Source: Melioribacter sp.
GTDB lineage: Bacteria; Bacteroidota; Ignavibacteria; Ignavibacteriales; Melioribacteraceae
Reading direction: 5' to 3'
NCBI GenBank assembly: GCA_023250955.1
Contig: JAHEZQ010000008.1
Span: 62,001-126,000 of the forward strand
Length of the DNA: 64,000 bases
The notes under the pieces were generated by a model. The model ran no database searches, had not been told where the DNA came from, and saw only the letters and a list, made by a program, of their open reading frames with translations. A program made the position numbers and the translations under genes. Below, piece after piece: positions 8,398-17,332 of the stretch. Position 1 is the first letter of the stretch, and every line of letters begins with the position of its first letter.

Positions 8398-10218
8398 CTA
8401 AAAGACTAAATCCAATTCTACTATCCATTGATACTCAGGAGAAGAGACTGTCCTGATTTTAGCTGAATACCTGAATTTTAATGGAAGCAAAAATTGAATT
8501 GGTACTCTAAGCCATACCGGCCATTCGTAATAGTTAATCCCAATTAAAGAACCTAGCTGCAAACCAATTGAGGGACTGAATAAAAACTGATTTTCCCCTG
8601 GAACTTCAGTTCTTATATATTGCCCCATCTCATTTATCTGTAGATTTGGGAATGAATGAAACCGGAGCCAACCTGCTTCTATGTAACCATATATTCCCAA
8701 AAATCTGCTCTCTGAAATCCATATATCATAATTGTATGCTATTCCTCCCTTAAGTATGTGAGCCCATAGATCCACATCAACTCCATTAAGGGATGCAAAT
8801 CCTTTTAATAATGAGAATGAGACTGTTGTCCCAAACCAATAATCAACAGTCCACGCTTTTGTGCGGTCGAAATTATAATTGTAAGAATAGAAAGCAGAAC
8901 CGAACGAAAGTCTTAAATCGTATTCATGCCATTTTTGTATATCATCAGAAATAATACCTAATCCAAGAGAGATAGAATTTGCAACTCTGCTTCTAACAAA
9001 ACTCCAATTTGGTATAAGCTGGGTATTTTTCTTTATCTCATCCAGATTACCAATAGGAAATTTGAAATCTGCTACATCAGTATTGAAAGGAATAGGAATA
9101 TATGAGAGTGATTTGTATTCAGAGATAAAGAATTTTCCAACCAACGTTTCATCATCAGGAATCCGATCGAATATCAGTTTGTGGTTTACATCTTCAGAAG
9201 CTGATTGAAATGCAGAAAAAATATCTCCGATCGATTCTGAAACAGCATCAATTATTCTTTCAGTATCTTCGGAATTAGGAGTGTAAGTTATATCAGAATA
9301 ATTTGCTTTTGTTTTCCAATAAGAAAACCGGCTATTCAAAGATCCATCGCCATACTGTTTCCAAGTTTCCCCTCTTAGATTTGCAACATTAACCCCTTCT
9401 TCATTATAAAAATCATGCAAAGCTCTATTATTGATTGCACCGCTCAGCAACGAACGGTTTACTACCATATGGCCGGAAGGAAAAATATCTTCGAGAAAAT
9501 GATCTGCGAATGAATTAAAGATTATCGCATAATACATAAACTCTCTGGACTTTTCTGGCTCCTTACTAAAATTTGCCCCGGCTTTTTCAGCTAGAGAAAT
9601 TGCGAAAGTATGCAATGATACATACTTGTTAATTGAATTAGTGTATTTCAATTCGCTCATTACAGTATCAGCAGAAAATGGTCGCTGTAATTTGAGAATA
9701 AGCTTTTTGCTGAATTCTGAAAGTTGTTTTAAGAGTGGTGTGCCATAGTCATGAAAGTGAGACATATCAGTTAGAGCGAGCAAAAGATATTTAAAATCTT
9801 TGCTGAGAACATCCATATTGGCGGCACCAGTTTCGTATTTAGATGAGTATTCACTTTGCAATTTCACAATTCTATTTAATACAGAAGAACGATATCGTAA
9901 AAATTCATTCATGTTCAAAGGATTATCAGAATGATCTCCTGAAAGAGCGTTAAGAGTTCCGTAAGTAATTATATTATCTTCATGGGAGAGATTTAGGAAA
10001 TAGTAATTCTTTAATTGCGAGTCATATTTCATTTCAAAATAATTCTCAAGAAAAACTGGCGCTATCGACTGGTTTTTAAAATAACCGGAATCAATAAGTT
10101 TTTTTAGAATTTTTAAAAAAGCAGCATCACCCAGTTCTTTATGTTCATTATAGTCCCATGAATAGGAAGTAGTAGTGATAATTAGAATGAGTGTCAGAAT
10201 TTTTATAATGAGTTTCAT
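8398..10218 (-). CDS. zinc phospholipase C / P1-nuclease-like domain fused to a probable outer-membrane barrel
   Basis: This is a 606-aa exported protein. The signal peptide probably ends at SYS-20, leaving Trp21 as the mature N-terminus; zinc-dependent phospholipase C and P1 nuclease use an N-terminal Trp as a zinc ligand. Further matching ligands are His26, Asp151 (LTDMSHFHDYG), His154/156, and His240-x3-Asp244-x5-His250 (HFLEDIFPSGH), the same spacing as His118/Asp122/His128 of Bacillus cereus PLC. His268 follows. From about residue 400 the sequence alternates aromatic and polar residues and ends in a terminal Phe, as in barrel proteins. No exact family is recognised. A surface-held lipid- or nucleotide-cleaving enzyme is inferred. 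A GGAG site precedes the ATG. Confidence 0.6.
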   Translation of the reverse strand: MKLIIKILTLILIITTTSYSWDYNEHKELGDAAFLKILKKLIDSGYFKNQSIAPVFLENYFEMKYDSQLKNYYFLNLSHEDNIITYGTLNALSGDHSDNPLNMNEFLRYRSSVLNRIVKLQSEYSSKYETGAANMDVLSKDFKYLLLALTDMSHFHDYGTPLLKQLSEFSKKLILKLQRPFSADTVMSELKYTNSINKYVSLHTFAISLAEKAGANFSKEPEKSREFMYYAIIFNSFADHFLEDIFPSGHMVVNRSLLSGAINNRALHDFYNEEGVNVANLRGETWKQYGDGSLNSRFSYWKTKANYSDITYTPNSEDTERIIDAVSESIGDIFSAFQSASEDVNHKLIFDRIPDDETLVGKFFISEYKSLSYIPIPFNTDVADFKFPIGNLDEIKKNTQLIPNWSFVRSRVANSISLGLGIISDDIQKWHEYDLRLSFGSAFYSYNYNFDRTKAWTVDYWFGTTVSFSLLKGFASLNGVDVDLWAHILKGGIAYNYDIWISESRFLGIYGYIEAGWLRFHSFPNLQINEMGQYIRTEVPGENQFLFSPSIGLQLGSLIGINYYEWPVWLRVPIQFLLPLKFRYSAKIRTVSSPEYQWIVELDLVF

Positions 10219-10274
10219 TTTATCTCCTCGTGAAAAGAAAAACTGTTTTCTAATCTTTCATGTAAGGAATATGT

Positions 10275-11480
10275 TTATCTTGAGAAATATTTTGTTAAAT
10301 CAATTTCTTCCCAATCCGAATAACCACGCGCTTTGACCCAGATCTTTAACTGTGCCGGTACAGCAACAACTTGGTAAATCGTTCTCAGTAAGCCCTCATC
10401 AGGAAAAGTAGCACCGTTATTCGGAATAGTTGTGTCGAATATTTTCTTCATTACATCAGGTGTAATTTTTCCCTTATTTTCTTCACCTCGTGCAAGCAAA
10501 TTCGTTCTGCGTGTAAACGTTTTACCAATTCCTTCATTATCTTTATTGAATACAGGAATTTTATATTGCGCCCATGATGGGTCTATAAAATCGTTAGAGG
10601 CAGATATCAACCCTTTTCCTTCTCGCCTGGCTAATCTGGAAGTTCCCCATTCATAAATGTAAGTTTCAGAAGGAGCTGAGGCATTCATAATTATTCCTCC
10701 GCCAGGAAGAGTCGACCTGAACAATGCGTCTACTTCCTTCATAGAAGAACTGTTTAGTAAGAAACTGAACAGAGAATGATTAGCATTGGTTCTATCAACA
10801 CATTGAGTTGTATCGGAACCTTGTCCATTTTGAAGCTCAAGGAATATTCCTTTATTGTTCATTGCCGTCTGGTAAAAGAAAGAACCGGCAAAATCTATAT
10901 TTGCAATTGAGTTGCCACTCCCATCCGGATTGAAGACTACAACGGTTAGATACTTTAAGAATCTTGTCATATGAGCTGGTAAATCCCAATTTCTGCCAAC
11001 TACCAGCGGACCGCCGCCGGTATATTCATCCCAAGCCGATAAACTGCTGCATCCGCTCATAGCTAAAAAGATAGGGAGCGCCGCAACAATATTTGTTTGT
11101 TCTTTATTAAGTCCGCCAGATTCACCAATACCATCAACGTAATCTTTATACATTTGAGGAAGCGTTAGGTAGTAACTATTTGCTGCTGTTTTTATGTCAT
11201 CATACTTAATCTTCTTTTCCTGCATTAGGTAGCTACTAACGGCATCATCATAAAATTTCTTAATCTGCTCTTTCATCAGAGAACCGTATTGTTTGCCCAT
11301 CTGGCGAAAACTCCCATGAAGTTCTGTAATGTAGAATTTTTGATTTGCTGATAAGTAAAGTTTTGCATTTTCATATGAAGCAATTTCTTTTTTTGTTTGA
11401 TCCGTATCTTTTGAGCAAGCGGCAAAGAAAAAAATAGTTGAAACAATAAGAATATATAGATACTTAATTGTGTTTTTCAT
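10275..11480 (-). CDS. C45-type Ntn hydrolase (acyltransferase/amidase) lipoprotein
   Basis: This 401-aa lipoprotein has a signal and a lipobox at FFAAC (Cys22). The body matches the peptidase C45 / acyl-CoA:6-aminopenicillanate acyltransferase and phospholipase-B-like Ntn-hydrolase group. It has a FRQMGKQYG segment near residue 60, a candidate nucleophile Cys144 in MSGCSSLSAWDEY, and GRNWDL at 163-168. In this family the nucleophile is freed by autocleavage before the Cys. Likely activity is amide hydrolysis or transfer on acylated amino compounds in the periplasm; the substrate is unknown. GAGGAT precedes the ATG. It lies in a same-strand series with the barrel-fusion protein and a small outer-membrane protein. 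Confidence 0.7.
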   Translation of the reverse strand: MKNTIKYLYILIVSTIFFFAACSKDTDQTKKEIASYENAKLYLSANQKFYITELHGSFRQMGKQYGSLMKEQIKKFYDDAVSSYLMQEKKIKYDDIKTAANSYYLTLPQMYKDYVDGIGESGGLNKEQTNIVAALPIFLAMSGCSSLSAWDEYTGGGPLVVGRNWDLPAHMTRFLKYLTVVVFNPDGSGNSIANIDFAGSFFYQTAMNNKGIFLELQNGQGSDTTQCVDRTNANHSLFSFLLNSSSMKEVDALFRSTLPGGGIIMNASAPSETYIYEWGTSRLARREGKGLISASNDFIDPSWAQYKIPVFNKDNEGIGKTFTRRTNLLARGEENKGKITPDVMKKIFDTTIPNNGATFPDEGLLRTIYQVVAVPAQLKIWVKARGYSDWEEIDLTKYFSR

Positions 11481-11521
11481 TTTGGTTATCCTCTATGAAA
11501 AATTTTAAAAAAATCAGTTGC

Positions 11522-12178
11522 TTAAAACTGATAACTTAATCCAGCACAAAAAATTAATGTTGTGACTCTACTGCTATCATAATAATCTTTTGAGTTTTTA
11601 GTTTTTGCCTGTTTAACCGCTTCAGAATTTGTTATAACATCAAAGTATGCCCCTATATCTAGACTAAACTTACTACCTAATGCAATGGTAGTGCCTCCAC
11701 CAATATGTAATGTGAATTCCGTATAATTATTTTTTTCATTACCGGCATCGTAAGTACCGGTGTTATCTGTAAATTTGCCAGACGCATTAGATGTGATAAA
11801 ATATACTCCGAGAGCTGCTTCCAAAAATATCTTTGTGCGCCTGTTGTAATCAACTGAGTATCTGGCTCCAGCTAGCAGAGGAATTGCTGTAATCGGGATT
11901 TCAAGATTGAATGTTCCAACTCCTCCGTTATTATGAAACCAATCATTAAATTTATCATTGTTAAATTTCCAAACATTGAGTCCTGAATTCAGAAAGTATT
12001 GAGAATTTTCACTAGTAGCATAAAAAATATTTCCCCTGAACCCGAGTGCGGGATTATAATAATCGCTAAAACTTCCTGTCGGAATTGAAACAGCACCGTA
12101 CGCAGAGACACTTATTTGAGCATCAGAATTTGATGTGAGGCTAATAAATATAAAAACAATTGTTATCAATCTTTTCAT
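11522..12178 (-). CDS. outer-membrane beta-barrel protein
   Basis: This is a 218-aa protein with a cleavable signal peptide (about residues 1-20, ending SDA-Q). The rest alternates aromatic and polar residues in short strands (for example ISVSAYGAVSIPTGSF), and it ends with an aromatic C-terminal strand (CAGLSYQF), the signature for BAM-mediated insertion. It resembles the small OmpA/OmpW-like porin family of Bacteroidota. GGAGG stands 4 nt before the ATG. It is the first gene of the minus-strand series running down to the serine hydrolases, divergent from the porin at 12638. No specific function can be read. Confidence 0.7.
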   Translation of the reverse strand: MKRLITIVFIFISLTSNSDAQISVSAYGAVSIPTGSFSDYYNPALGFRGNIFYATSENSQYFLNSGLNVWKFNNDKFNDWFHNNGGVGTFNLEIPITAIPLLAGARYSVDYNRRTKIFLEAALGVYFITSNASGKFTDNTGTYDAGNEKNNYTEFTLHIGGGTTIALGSKFSLDIGAYFDVITNSEAVKQAKTKNSKDYYDSSRVTTLIFCAGLSYQF

Positions 12179-12637
12179 AAAACCTCCATGAGTTTATAAA
12201 GGCCAATACTGTGCTTTAACACAAAATATTCCTAATAAATTTTCTTCTGTCTATTGAGAAAAAGTAAATAAGCTGCCCCAAAAAGAAAAAAGAAAATAAA
12301 TCTATATTTGTGTTACAAAAAAATTGTTTGAATATGAACTTGCTGAGAAGGGGATTTTACGAAGAGGTGTTGTCACCATATTAATTCTCAAAAACCTAAC
12401 AGAGACTGATTTTTTAAATAAAAAAACTTCATTTTTTATTTATATACTAACACGACATCTTAAAATTTGCAAATAAAGTAATCACACAATTACACAAAAT
12501 CAAGCTAATATATGTTAAGAAGAATTAAATTTCACAATTAATTACTGCTTGCATTTATATGATTCTATCCCTTTATTTATTATAGTTTTTGTCACCAACC
12601 TTATTACTTGTTACTCTTATACTTGTCGGAGGATAGT
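12179..12637. promoter_or_regulatory. 459-base divergent intergenic region
   Basis: This gap separates an outer-membrane protein gene on the minus strand from a porin-like gene on the plus strand, so it should hold promoters for both. Nothing else coding is seen. An A/T-only inverted repeat (arms 12416-12425 and 12432-12441) is present but weak. A GGAGG at 12629-12633 is the ribosome-binding site of the porin gene. Confidence 0.4.
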
Positions 12638-13714
12638 ATGTTAAAAAAAATAATTAGAATCATTTTTATAGTCACAATGTCATCATATTATTATTTTGCT
12701 CAGCAAACCGAAAATGAAATTGATAGCACTTTAACTAAATCAACTTCTGGTTTTTTCAAAAATGTTGCAGAGAATTTAAGATTATCAGCAACACTCCGTT
12801 TTAGATATTTGATAAATGATCCGTATACAAACCAAACCGAGAATTATTTTTATTTCCAGCGCGGATATATTACTCTTGAAAGTAAATTTAGCGAAAAAAT
12901 CCATTCCCGATTTACTATTGATTTTGATAATGAGAATAGAGTAGCGCTGTCAAACCTTACAGGTAAAACAATAAATACAAACGACGGAACTCGTGTAAGA
13001 ATTAAATATGCCTACCTTAAATTTATTGATTTCTTAGGAATCATTGGGGTAGATGCAACATTTGGAAATTATGAACAACCCGGACCACAAAGTTATCATA
13101 ACACAATAGAAAATTCATGGCTCGATCGTTATTATGAATTTGGCTATAGCTCTGCTGTTACTGGCACAATGATAACATACAACTTTCCACAGAAATGGGG
13201 ATATGTGAGAGCTGCTGTTGCAAATATGAATAGTTACAACTATGCAAGAGATAACAATGATGCCAAAAATTTTATTTCTGATCTTTGGGTAACTCCTCCC
13301 GGAACAGGCGTTACTTTTTTTGGTTGGACAATGTTGGATTATTATATAGCCGATGATAACAGCTCACATAATACAGTATGGGGTGCTGGCGTTGAATATG
13401 CAATATCAAAAAAACTTGATCTGGGAACAGAATTAGATTTTACACATAACTCAAAAACAAATATTAGTGGAAATTCATTTATGTGTTATGTTAATTACTG
13501 TATTCAGCCGGAACTTATGATTGTTGCACAAACAGGAATGATGGATAATAATATAGGAAGCAATGATGCAATCACAATGATTCTTTTGGGTTTTAATTAT
13601 AAAATTATTGGTGACACTTACTTTATGATAAACGTTATTGATGAGAAACTAAAAATTGCGGGTGAGGCCAAAAATAATCTGAGGTATAATTTTCAACTCT
13701 TAATCGGTTTGTAG
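12638..13714 (+). CDS. porin-like outer-membrane protein
   Basis: This is a 358-aa exported barrel protein. The frame is open from 12608, but GGAGGATAGT directly before ATG 12638 and the signal peptide that then follows (MLKKIIRIIFIV, cleavage near YFA-Q) fix this start. The mature protein has strand-like repeats (LRFRYLI, YFYFQRGYITLES, RFTIDFDNE) like phosphate-selective porin (OprO/OprP-type) or DUF3138-like porins. It ends in a C-terminal strand NFQLLIGL without the usual final Phe. Solute specificity is unknown. It is a single gene, with 31 bases between its stop and that of the convergent hybrid kinase. Confidence 0.6.
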   Translation: MLKKIIRIIFIVTMSSYYYFAQQTENEIDSTLTKSTSGFFKNVAENLRLSATLRFRYLINDPYTNQTENYFYFQRGYITLESKFSEKIHSRFTIDFDNENRVALSNLTGKTINTNDGTRVRIKYAYLKFIDFLGIIGVDATFGNYEQPGPQSYHNTIENSWLDRYYEFGYSSAVTGTMITYNFPQKWGYVRAAVANMNSYNYARDNNDAKNFISDLWVTPPGTGVTFFGWTMLDYYIADDNSSHNTVWGAGVEYAISKKLDLGTELDFTHNSKTNISGNSFMCYVNYCIQPELMIVAQTGMMDNNIGSNDAITMILLGFNYKIIGDTYFMINVIDEKLKIAGEAKNNLRYNFQLLIGL

Positions 13715-13745
13715 AGGTTTTATTTTTCTATGCCGAGAGCGTTAA

Positions 13746-16700
13746 TTATTTATTAAAAATAATTCTAAATGTTGACCCGACATTTTTTTCGCTTTCAACT
13801 TCGATTATTGCCTTGTTTATATCGCAATAGTTTTTAACTAGTGTTAGCCCAAGTCCGCTACCATCATAGCTTCTTGTATATCCTTGTTCTTCCTGAACGA
13901 ACGGCTTAAAGAGTTGTTTCCTGAATTCTTTACTTATTCCTATTCCGGTATCTTTAATCTCAACTATAATATTATCGTTTTTATTCTTTTTTAAAAGTAT
14001 TTCTACTTTACCCTTCTTAGTATACTTGATAGCATTATCTATCAAGTTCGCAAAGGTTTGAGTAATACTATATTCATCTGCTAATACTTTTACTTCCTTT
14101 ACTTCGCATTTATAGATCAACTCTAATCCTTTTTTTTGGGCTAAGAGCAGATGCTCTTCATACAATTTTTTTAGTACTTCAGAATTGAGATCAACTTTAA
14201 CTAAGTGGGGTTCATATCCGCTGGTTTGAAATTCTGCTACATTTAGAATTAAGTCAACTGTTCTTATTATTCTTTTGGAAGACAGATCGATAGAATCAAA
14301 ACTCTCGCGAGTATCTAAATCTACTTTTTCACTAAACGCATCTTTGAGGTAATCAACATTTCCAACAATTGCATTTAGAGGAGTTCTAATTTCGTGAGAC
14401 ATTTGTGCAAGAAATTCAGATTTCAATTTATCAGATAGCTCTGCTTTTTCTTTTGCATCTATTAGTTCTTTCTCAGCGCGTTTTCGCTCGGTTATATCAA
14501 TTGCAACTCCAATTAGTCCTAAAGGTTTGCTGTCTTTATCATATATTGTAGTTGTGGAAAGATAAACTGGAAATTCAGTTCCGTCCTTTCTTTTGTTCCA
14601 TAATTCGCCTTGCCATTCTCCACGAATAGTAGATGGCAAAATTTCCTTAACAATTGATGTTGGATTGTTTAGCGAATTTATAATGCTAATATGTTTTCCA
14701 ACCAATTCATTTTTATTGTAACTATAAGTTTTTAAAAATGATTCGTTGACAAACAAAATTTTATTCTCGATATCAGTGATACTCACACATTCATTTATGC
14801 TTCTTAAAGAATGAGCAAGCATCGTAATTTCCTCCTCGGCATGTTTGCGCGCTGTGATGTCTGTATTAAAACCATACCAGGTTATACTTCCATCTGGCAA
14901 TTTCTCAGGTGTTGAGTTAGAATAAATCCATTGGATTGACTTGCCGGGAATTTGTACCCTAAACTCACATGTAAAGAAAGTCAAATGCTTAGCAGAGTAT
15001 TCGATTTCGCTAATTACTCTAGATGCATCTTCTGGGAAAATTACCTTGGCAATCGGAGCAAAGTCCTCAAGTACATCTTCCGGTGAACATCCAAAAATAT
15101 TCTTGATACCTTTTGAGGCAATTGGGACGCAATAAGTTCCGTCAGGTCTCCTCGTAAATTGAAAAATTAAGTCCGGCATATTTGAAGAAAGCTTTCTAAA
15201 CTGGATATCTTTTTCCCTAATTTTTTCTTCAGTGCGTTTGCGTTCTGTGATGTCACGAGCAATACCTTGAAGTCCAATAATTTTTTTGCCTTGAAAATAA
15301 GGTGCTGATAAAACTTCTACCGAATGTACAATTCCATCTTTCCCTATTACTTCATATTCTGCAGCTATACTTACTTTTTCTCCTTTTAAAATATTCGCTA
15401 ATCTATCCTTATGAAGTATTAAGTATTGTTGAGGTACAAGATCCCATAATTTTTTAGTATATAATTCTTCTTCAGTGTATTTTAATTGATCGCACATGCT
15501 TTTGTTAACAGATATGAAACTGCCGGATAAATCCAGAATAAAAATTCCATCCGGACTTTGTGTTACTAGAGTTCTATATTTTTCTTCGCTTTCAAACAGA
15601 GCTTCCTCAGCCACTTTGCGCTCAGTAATATCTGTAATAGTGCCAACATACCCGACTATTTGATTTTCAGAATTCGTTTCCGGAATTGCCTGCCCCATAA
15701 CCCAGGTTATCGTTCCATCGGAGTGCAAAAAACGATACTCAGAATATGATGCTTTATGATCTTTGGTAGATTCTTGCCATTCGTTACTCAGCTTCTCTCT
15801 ATCATCGGGATGGACAGCTTTAAGCCAACCAAAACCTAAAGCATCATCTGATGATAATCCGGAGATTTGGCACCACTTTGGATTCACATAAGTAGTGTAA
15901 CCATCATGATGAGTTCTGAAAACTCCAACAGGAGAAACTATAGCCAATGTTTGAAACAAATGCTCGCTTGCAATCAATGCCTCCTCGGTTCTCTTGCGCT
16001 CAGTGATATCGTGTACTGAACCAACCAGACTAATGCAATTCAAAGCGTCATCGAATACAGGAGCAATGCTAACTTCCCCAATCAATTCTCCAGTAGGATA
16101 GAGCGATGTTTCTTCCCATCGCAAGATTTTTCTCTCTCTGATTGCTTCAGCATATTTTTCTAATACTAATGTCAGTGATGGTTCCGGTATTATTTCATGA
16201 ACTCGTTTGCCGATTATTTGATTAGCTTGTAACCCGGTAGTCTTAAAGAAACACTGATTTACAGAAGTAAAAATGTAACTCCCCTTTCCTTCAACTTTCA
16301 AATTGAAGATGACATCTCCAACTGTATCGTAGATTAATGAAATCTGTCGTTCACTTTCTCTTAATAACACTTCTTTATGTTTGCGTTCTTCAATTTCCTT
16401 AAGAAGTAGAATATTATATTTTCTAATTTCTTTTTCCGATTGTTCTGCCTGCAACATTTTATCTTCAAGCTTTCGTACAAGAGCTTCATTATATTCTTTT
16501 AAGATTACTGCTTCAGGAGTTGAAGGCGCTTTTGCTTTTTGTATATTTTTTTCACCAGCCTCTTTTAGAACTGTTTTTATATTTGCAATAAACTCTTCGG
16601 GGTCTTGTGGTTTGAGTATAAATTTATCTGCTCCAAGACTAAGAGCAAATTCTTCATCTTTGACATCTGTATATGTTGCAGTATAAAAAATGAAAGGTAT

Positions 16701-16922
16701 ACAACGAAGTTTCTCATCTTTCTTAAGTTCACGGCAAAGAGTAAAACCATCCATAACTGGCATAAGAATATCTGAAATTATTAGATCCGGAATATCTTTT
16801 CTAGCTAGGCTCAATGCTTCCTCTCCATTTTTAGCAGAGACTGTAATATATCCGCTTCCTTTAAGAATCAATTCAAGCAGATATAAATTTTCCGGTTTAT
16901 CATCTACTATTAATACTTTCAT
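13746..16922 (-). CDS. REC-(PAS)5 histidine kinase
   Basis: This is a 1058-aa soluble hybrid kinase. Domains in order: an N-terminal receiver (1-120) with phospho-acceptor Asp51 in IISDILMP; a coiled coil (140-190); five PAS/PAC units (about 190-820), each ending in a DITERK/DITARK linker; HisKA with His843 in LAQMSHEIRTPLNA; and a HATPase with N box NLIDNAIKYT, DTGIGIS and GSGLGLTLV. It has no membrane segment, so it is a cytosolic relay that takes phosphate at the receiver. It starts 2 nt after the stop of the lone receiver gene and is the last gene of the TonB-YfiR-kinase operon. Its last PAS-HisKA-HATPase block is nearly the same as that of the kinase at 50516. Confidence 0.92.
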   Translation of the reverse strand: MKVLIVDDKPENLYLLELILKGSGYITVSAKNGEEALSLARKDIPDLIISDILMPVMDGFTLCRELKKDEKLRCIPFIFYTATYTDVKDEEFALSLGADKFILKPQDPEEFIANIKTVLKEAGEKNIQKAKAPSTPEAVILKEYNEALVRKLEDKMLQAEQSEKEIRKYNILLLKEIEERKHKEVLLRESERQISLIYDTVGDVIFNLKVEGKGSYIFTSVNQCFFKTTGLQANQIIGKRVHEIIPEPSLTLVLEKYAEAIRERKILRWEETSLYPTGELIGEVSIAPVFDDALNCISLVGSVHDITERKRTEEALIASEHLFQTLAIVSPVGVFRTHHDGYTTYVNPKWCQISGLSSDDALGFGWLKAVHPDDREKLSNEWQESTKDHKASYSEYRFLHSDGTITWVMGQAIPETNSENQIVGYVGTITDITERKVAEEALFESEEKYRTLVTQSPDGIFILDLSGSFISVNKSMCDQLKYTEEELYTKKLWDLVPQQYLILHKDRLANILKGEKVSIAAEYEVIGKDGIVHSVEVLSAPYFQGKKIIGLQGIARDITERKRTEEKIREKDIQFRKLSSNMPDLIFQFTRRPDGTYCVPIASKGIKNIFGCSPEDVLEDFAPIAKVIFPEDASRVISEIEYSAKHLTFFTCEFRVQIPGKSIQWIYSNSTPEKLPDGSITWYGFNTDITARKHAEEEITMLAHSLRSINECVSITDIENKILFVNESFLKTYSYNKNELVGKHISIINSLNNPTSIVKEILPSTIRGEWQGELWNKRKDGTEFPVYLSTTTIYDKDSKPLGLIGVAIDITERKRAEKELIDAKEKAELSDKLKSEFLAQMSHEIRTPLNAIVGNVDYLKDAFSEKVDLDTRESFDSIDLSSKRIIRTVDLILNVAEFQTSGYEPHLVKVDLNSEVLKKLYEEHLLLAQKKGLELIYKCEVKEVKVLADEYSITQTFANLIDNAIKYTKKGKVEILLKKNKNDNIIVEIKDTGIGISKEFRKQLFKPFVQEEQGYTRSYDGSGLGLTLVKNYCDINKAIIEVESEKNVGSTFRIIFNK

Positions 16923-16924
16923 AA

Positions 16925-17332
16925 TCAGTTTTTACTCCTTTGTACTAAATGACTTGGAAGAAAAGCTTCCATTTGAGAAACAAATATATCCGGATCAATA
17001 GGTTTTTCTATATAACCGATTGCACCAGCTTCCATAGCTTTTTCTTTATCACCCATCATAGCATAAGAAGTTACAGCAATAATGGGTATGTTTTTGAGTT
17101 CATCATGTTTCATTAATTCGCTTGCTATAGCATATCCATCCATTTCCGGTAATTGTATATCAAGCAGGATAATATCCGGCTTTTCTTCTTTTGCTCTTTG
17201 TATTCCATCAATTCCGTTAAATGATTGGATTACTTCATAACTGTAACTTTCCAACAGGTAAGTGATCATGTACATATTCTGTTTATTATCTTCTATTACC
17301 AACACTTTTAATTTCATTAATTTATTCTCCAT
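16925..17332 (-). CDS. single-domain response regulator (CheY/DivK type)
   Basis: This is a 135-aa stand-alone receiver with no output domain. It has the acidic pocket (VIEDNKQN, Glu14/Asp15), phospho-acceptor Asp58 in LLDIQLPEMDG, Thr in AVTSYA and the Lys of IEKPID. Such proteins relay phosphate or bind partner kinases. Its start overlaps the end of the upstream CHASE8 kinase gene by 11 nt and its stop is 2 nt before the hybrid kinase, so the three are translationally coupled. It most likely carries phosphate between the two kinases or tunes one of them. Confidence 0.92.
   Translation of the reverse strand: MENKLMKLKVLVIEDNKQNMYMITYLLESYSYEVIQSFNGIDGIQRAKEEKPDIILLDIQLPEMDGYAIASELMKHDELKNIPIIAVTSYAMMGDKEKAMEAGAIGYIEKPIDPDIFVSQMEAFLPSHLVQRSKN

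Noticed and set aside
12416-12441. 10-bp A/T inverted repeat upstream of the porin gene
   Set aside because: The stem has only A-T pairs and is too weak to call a terminator.
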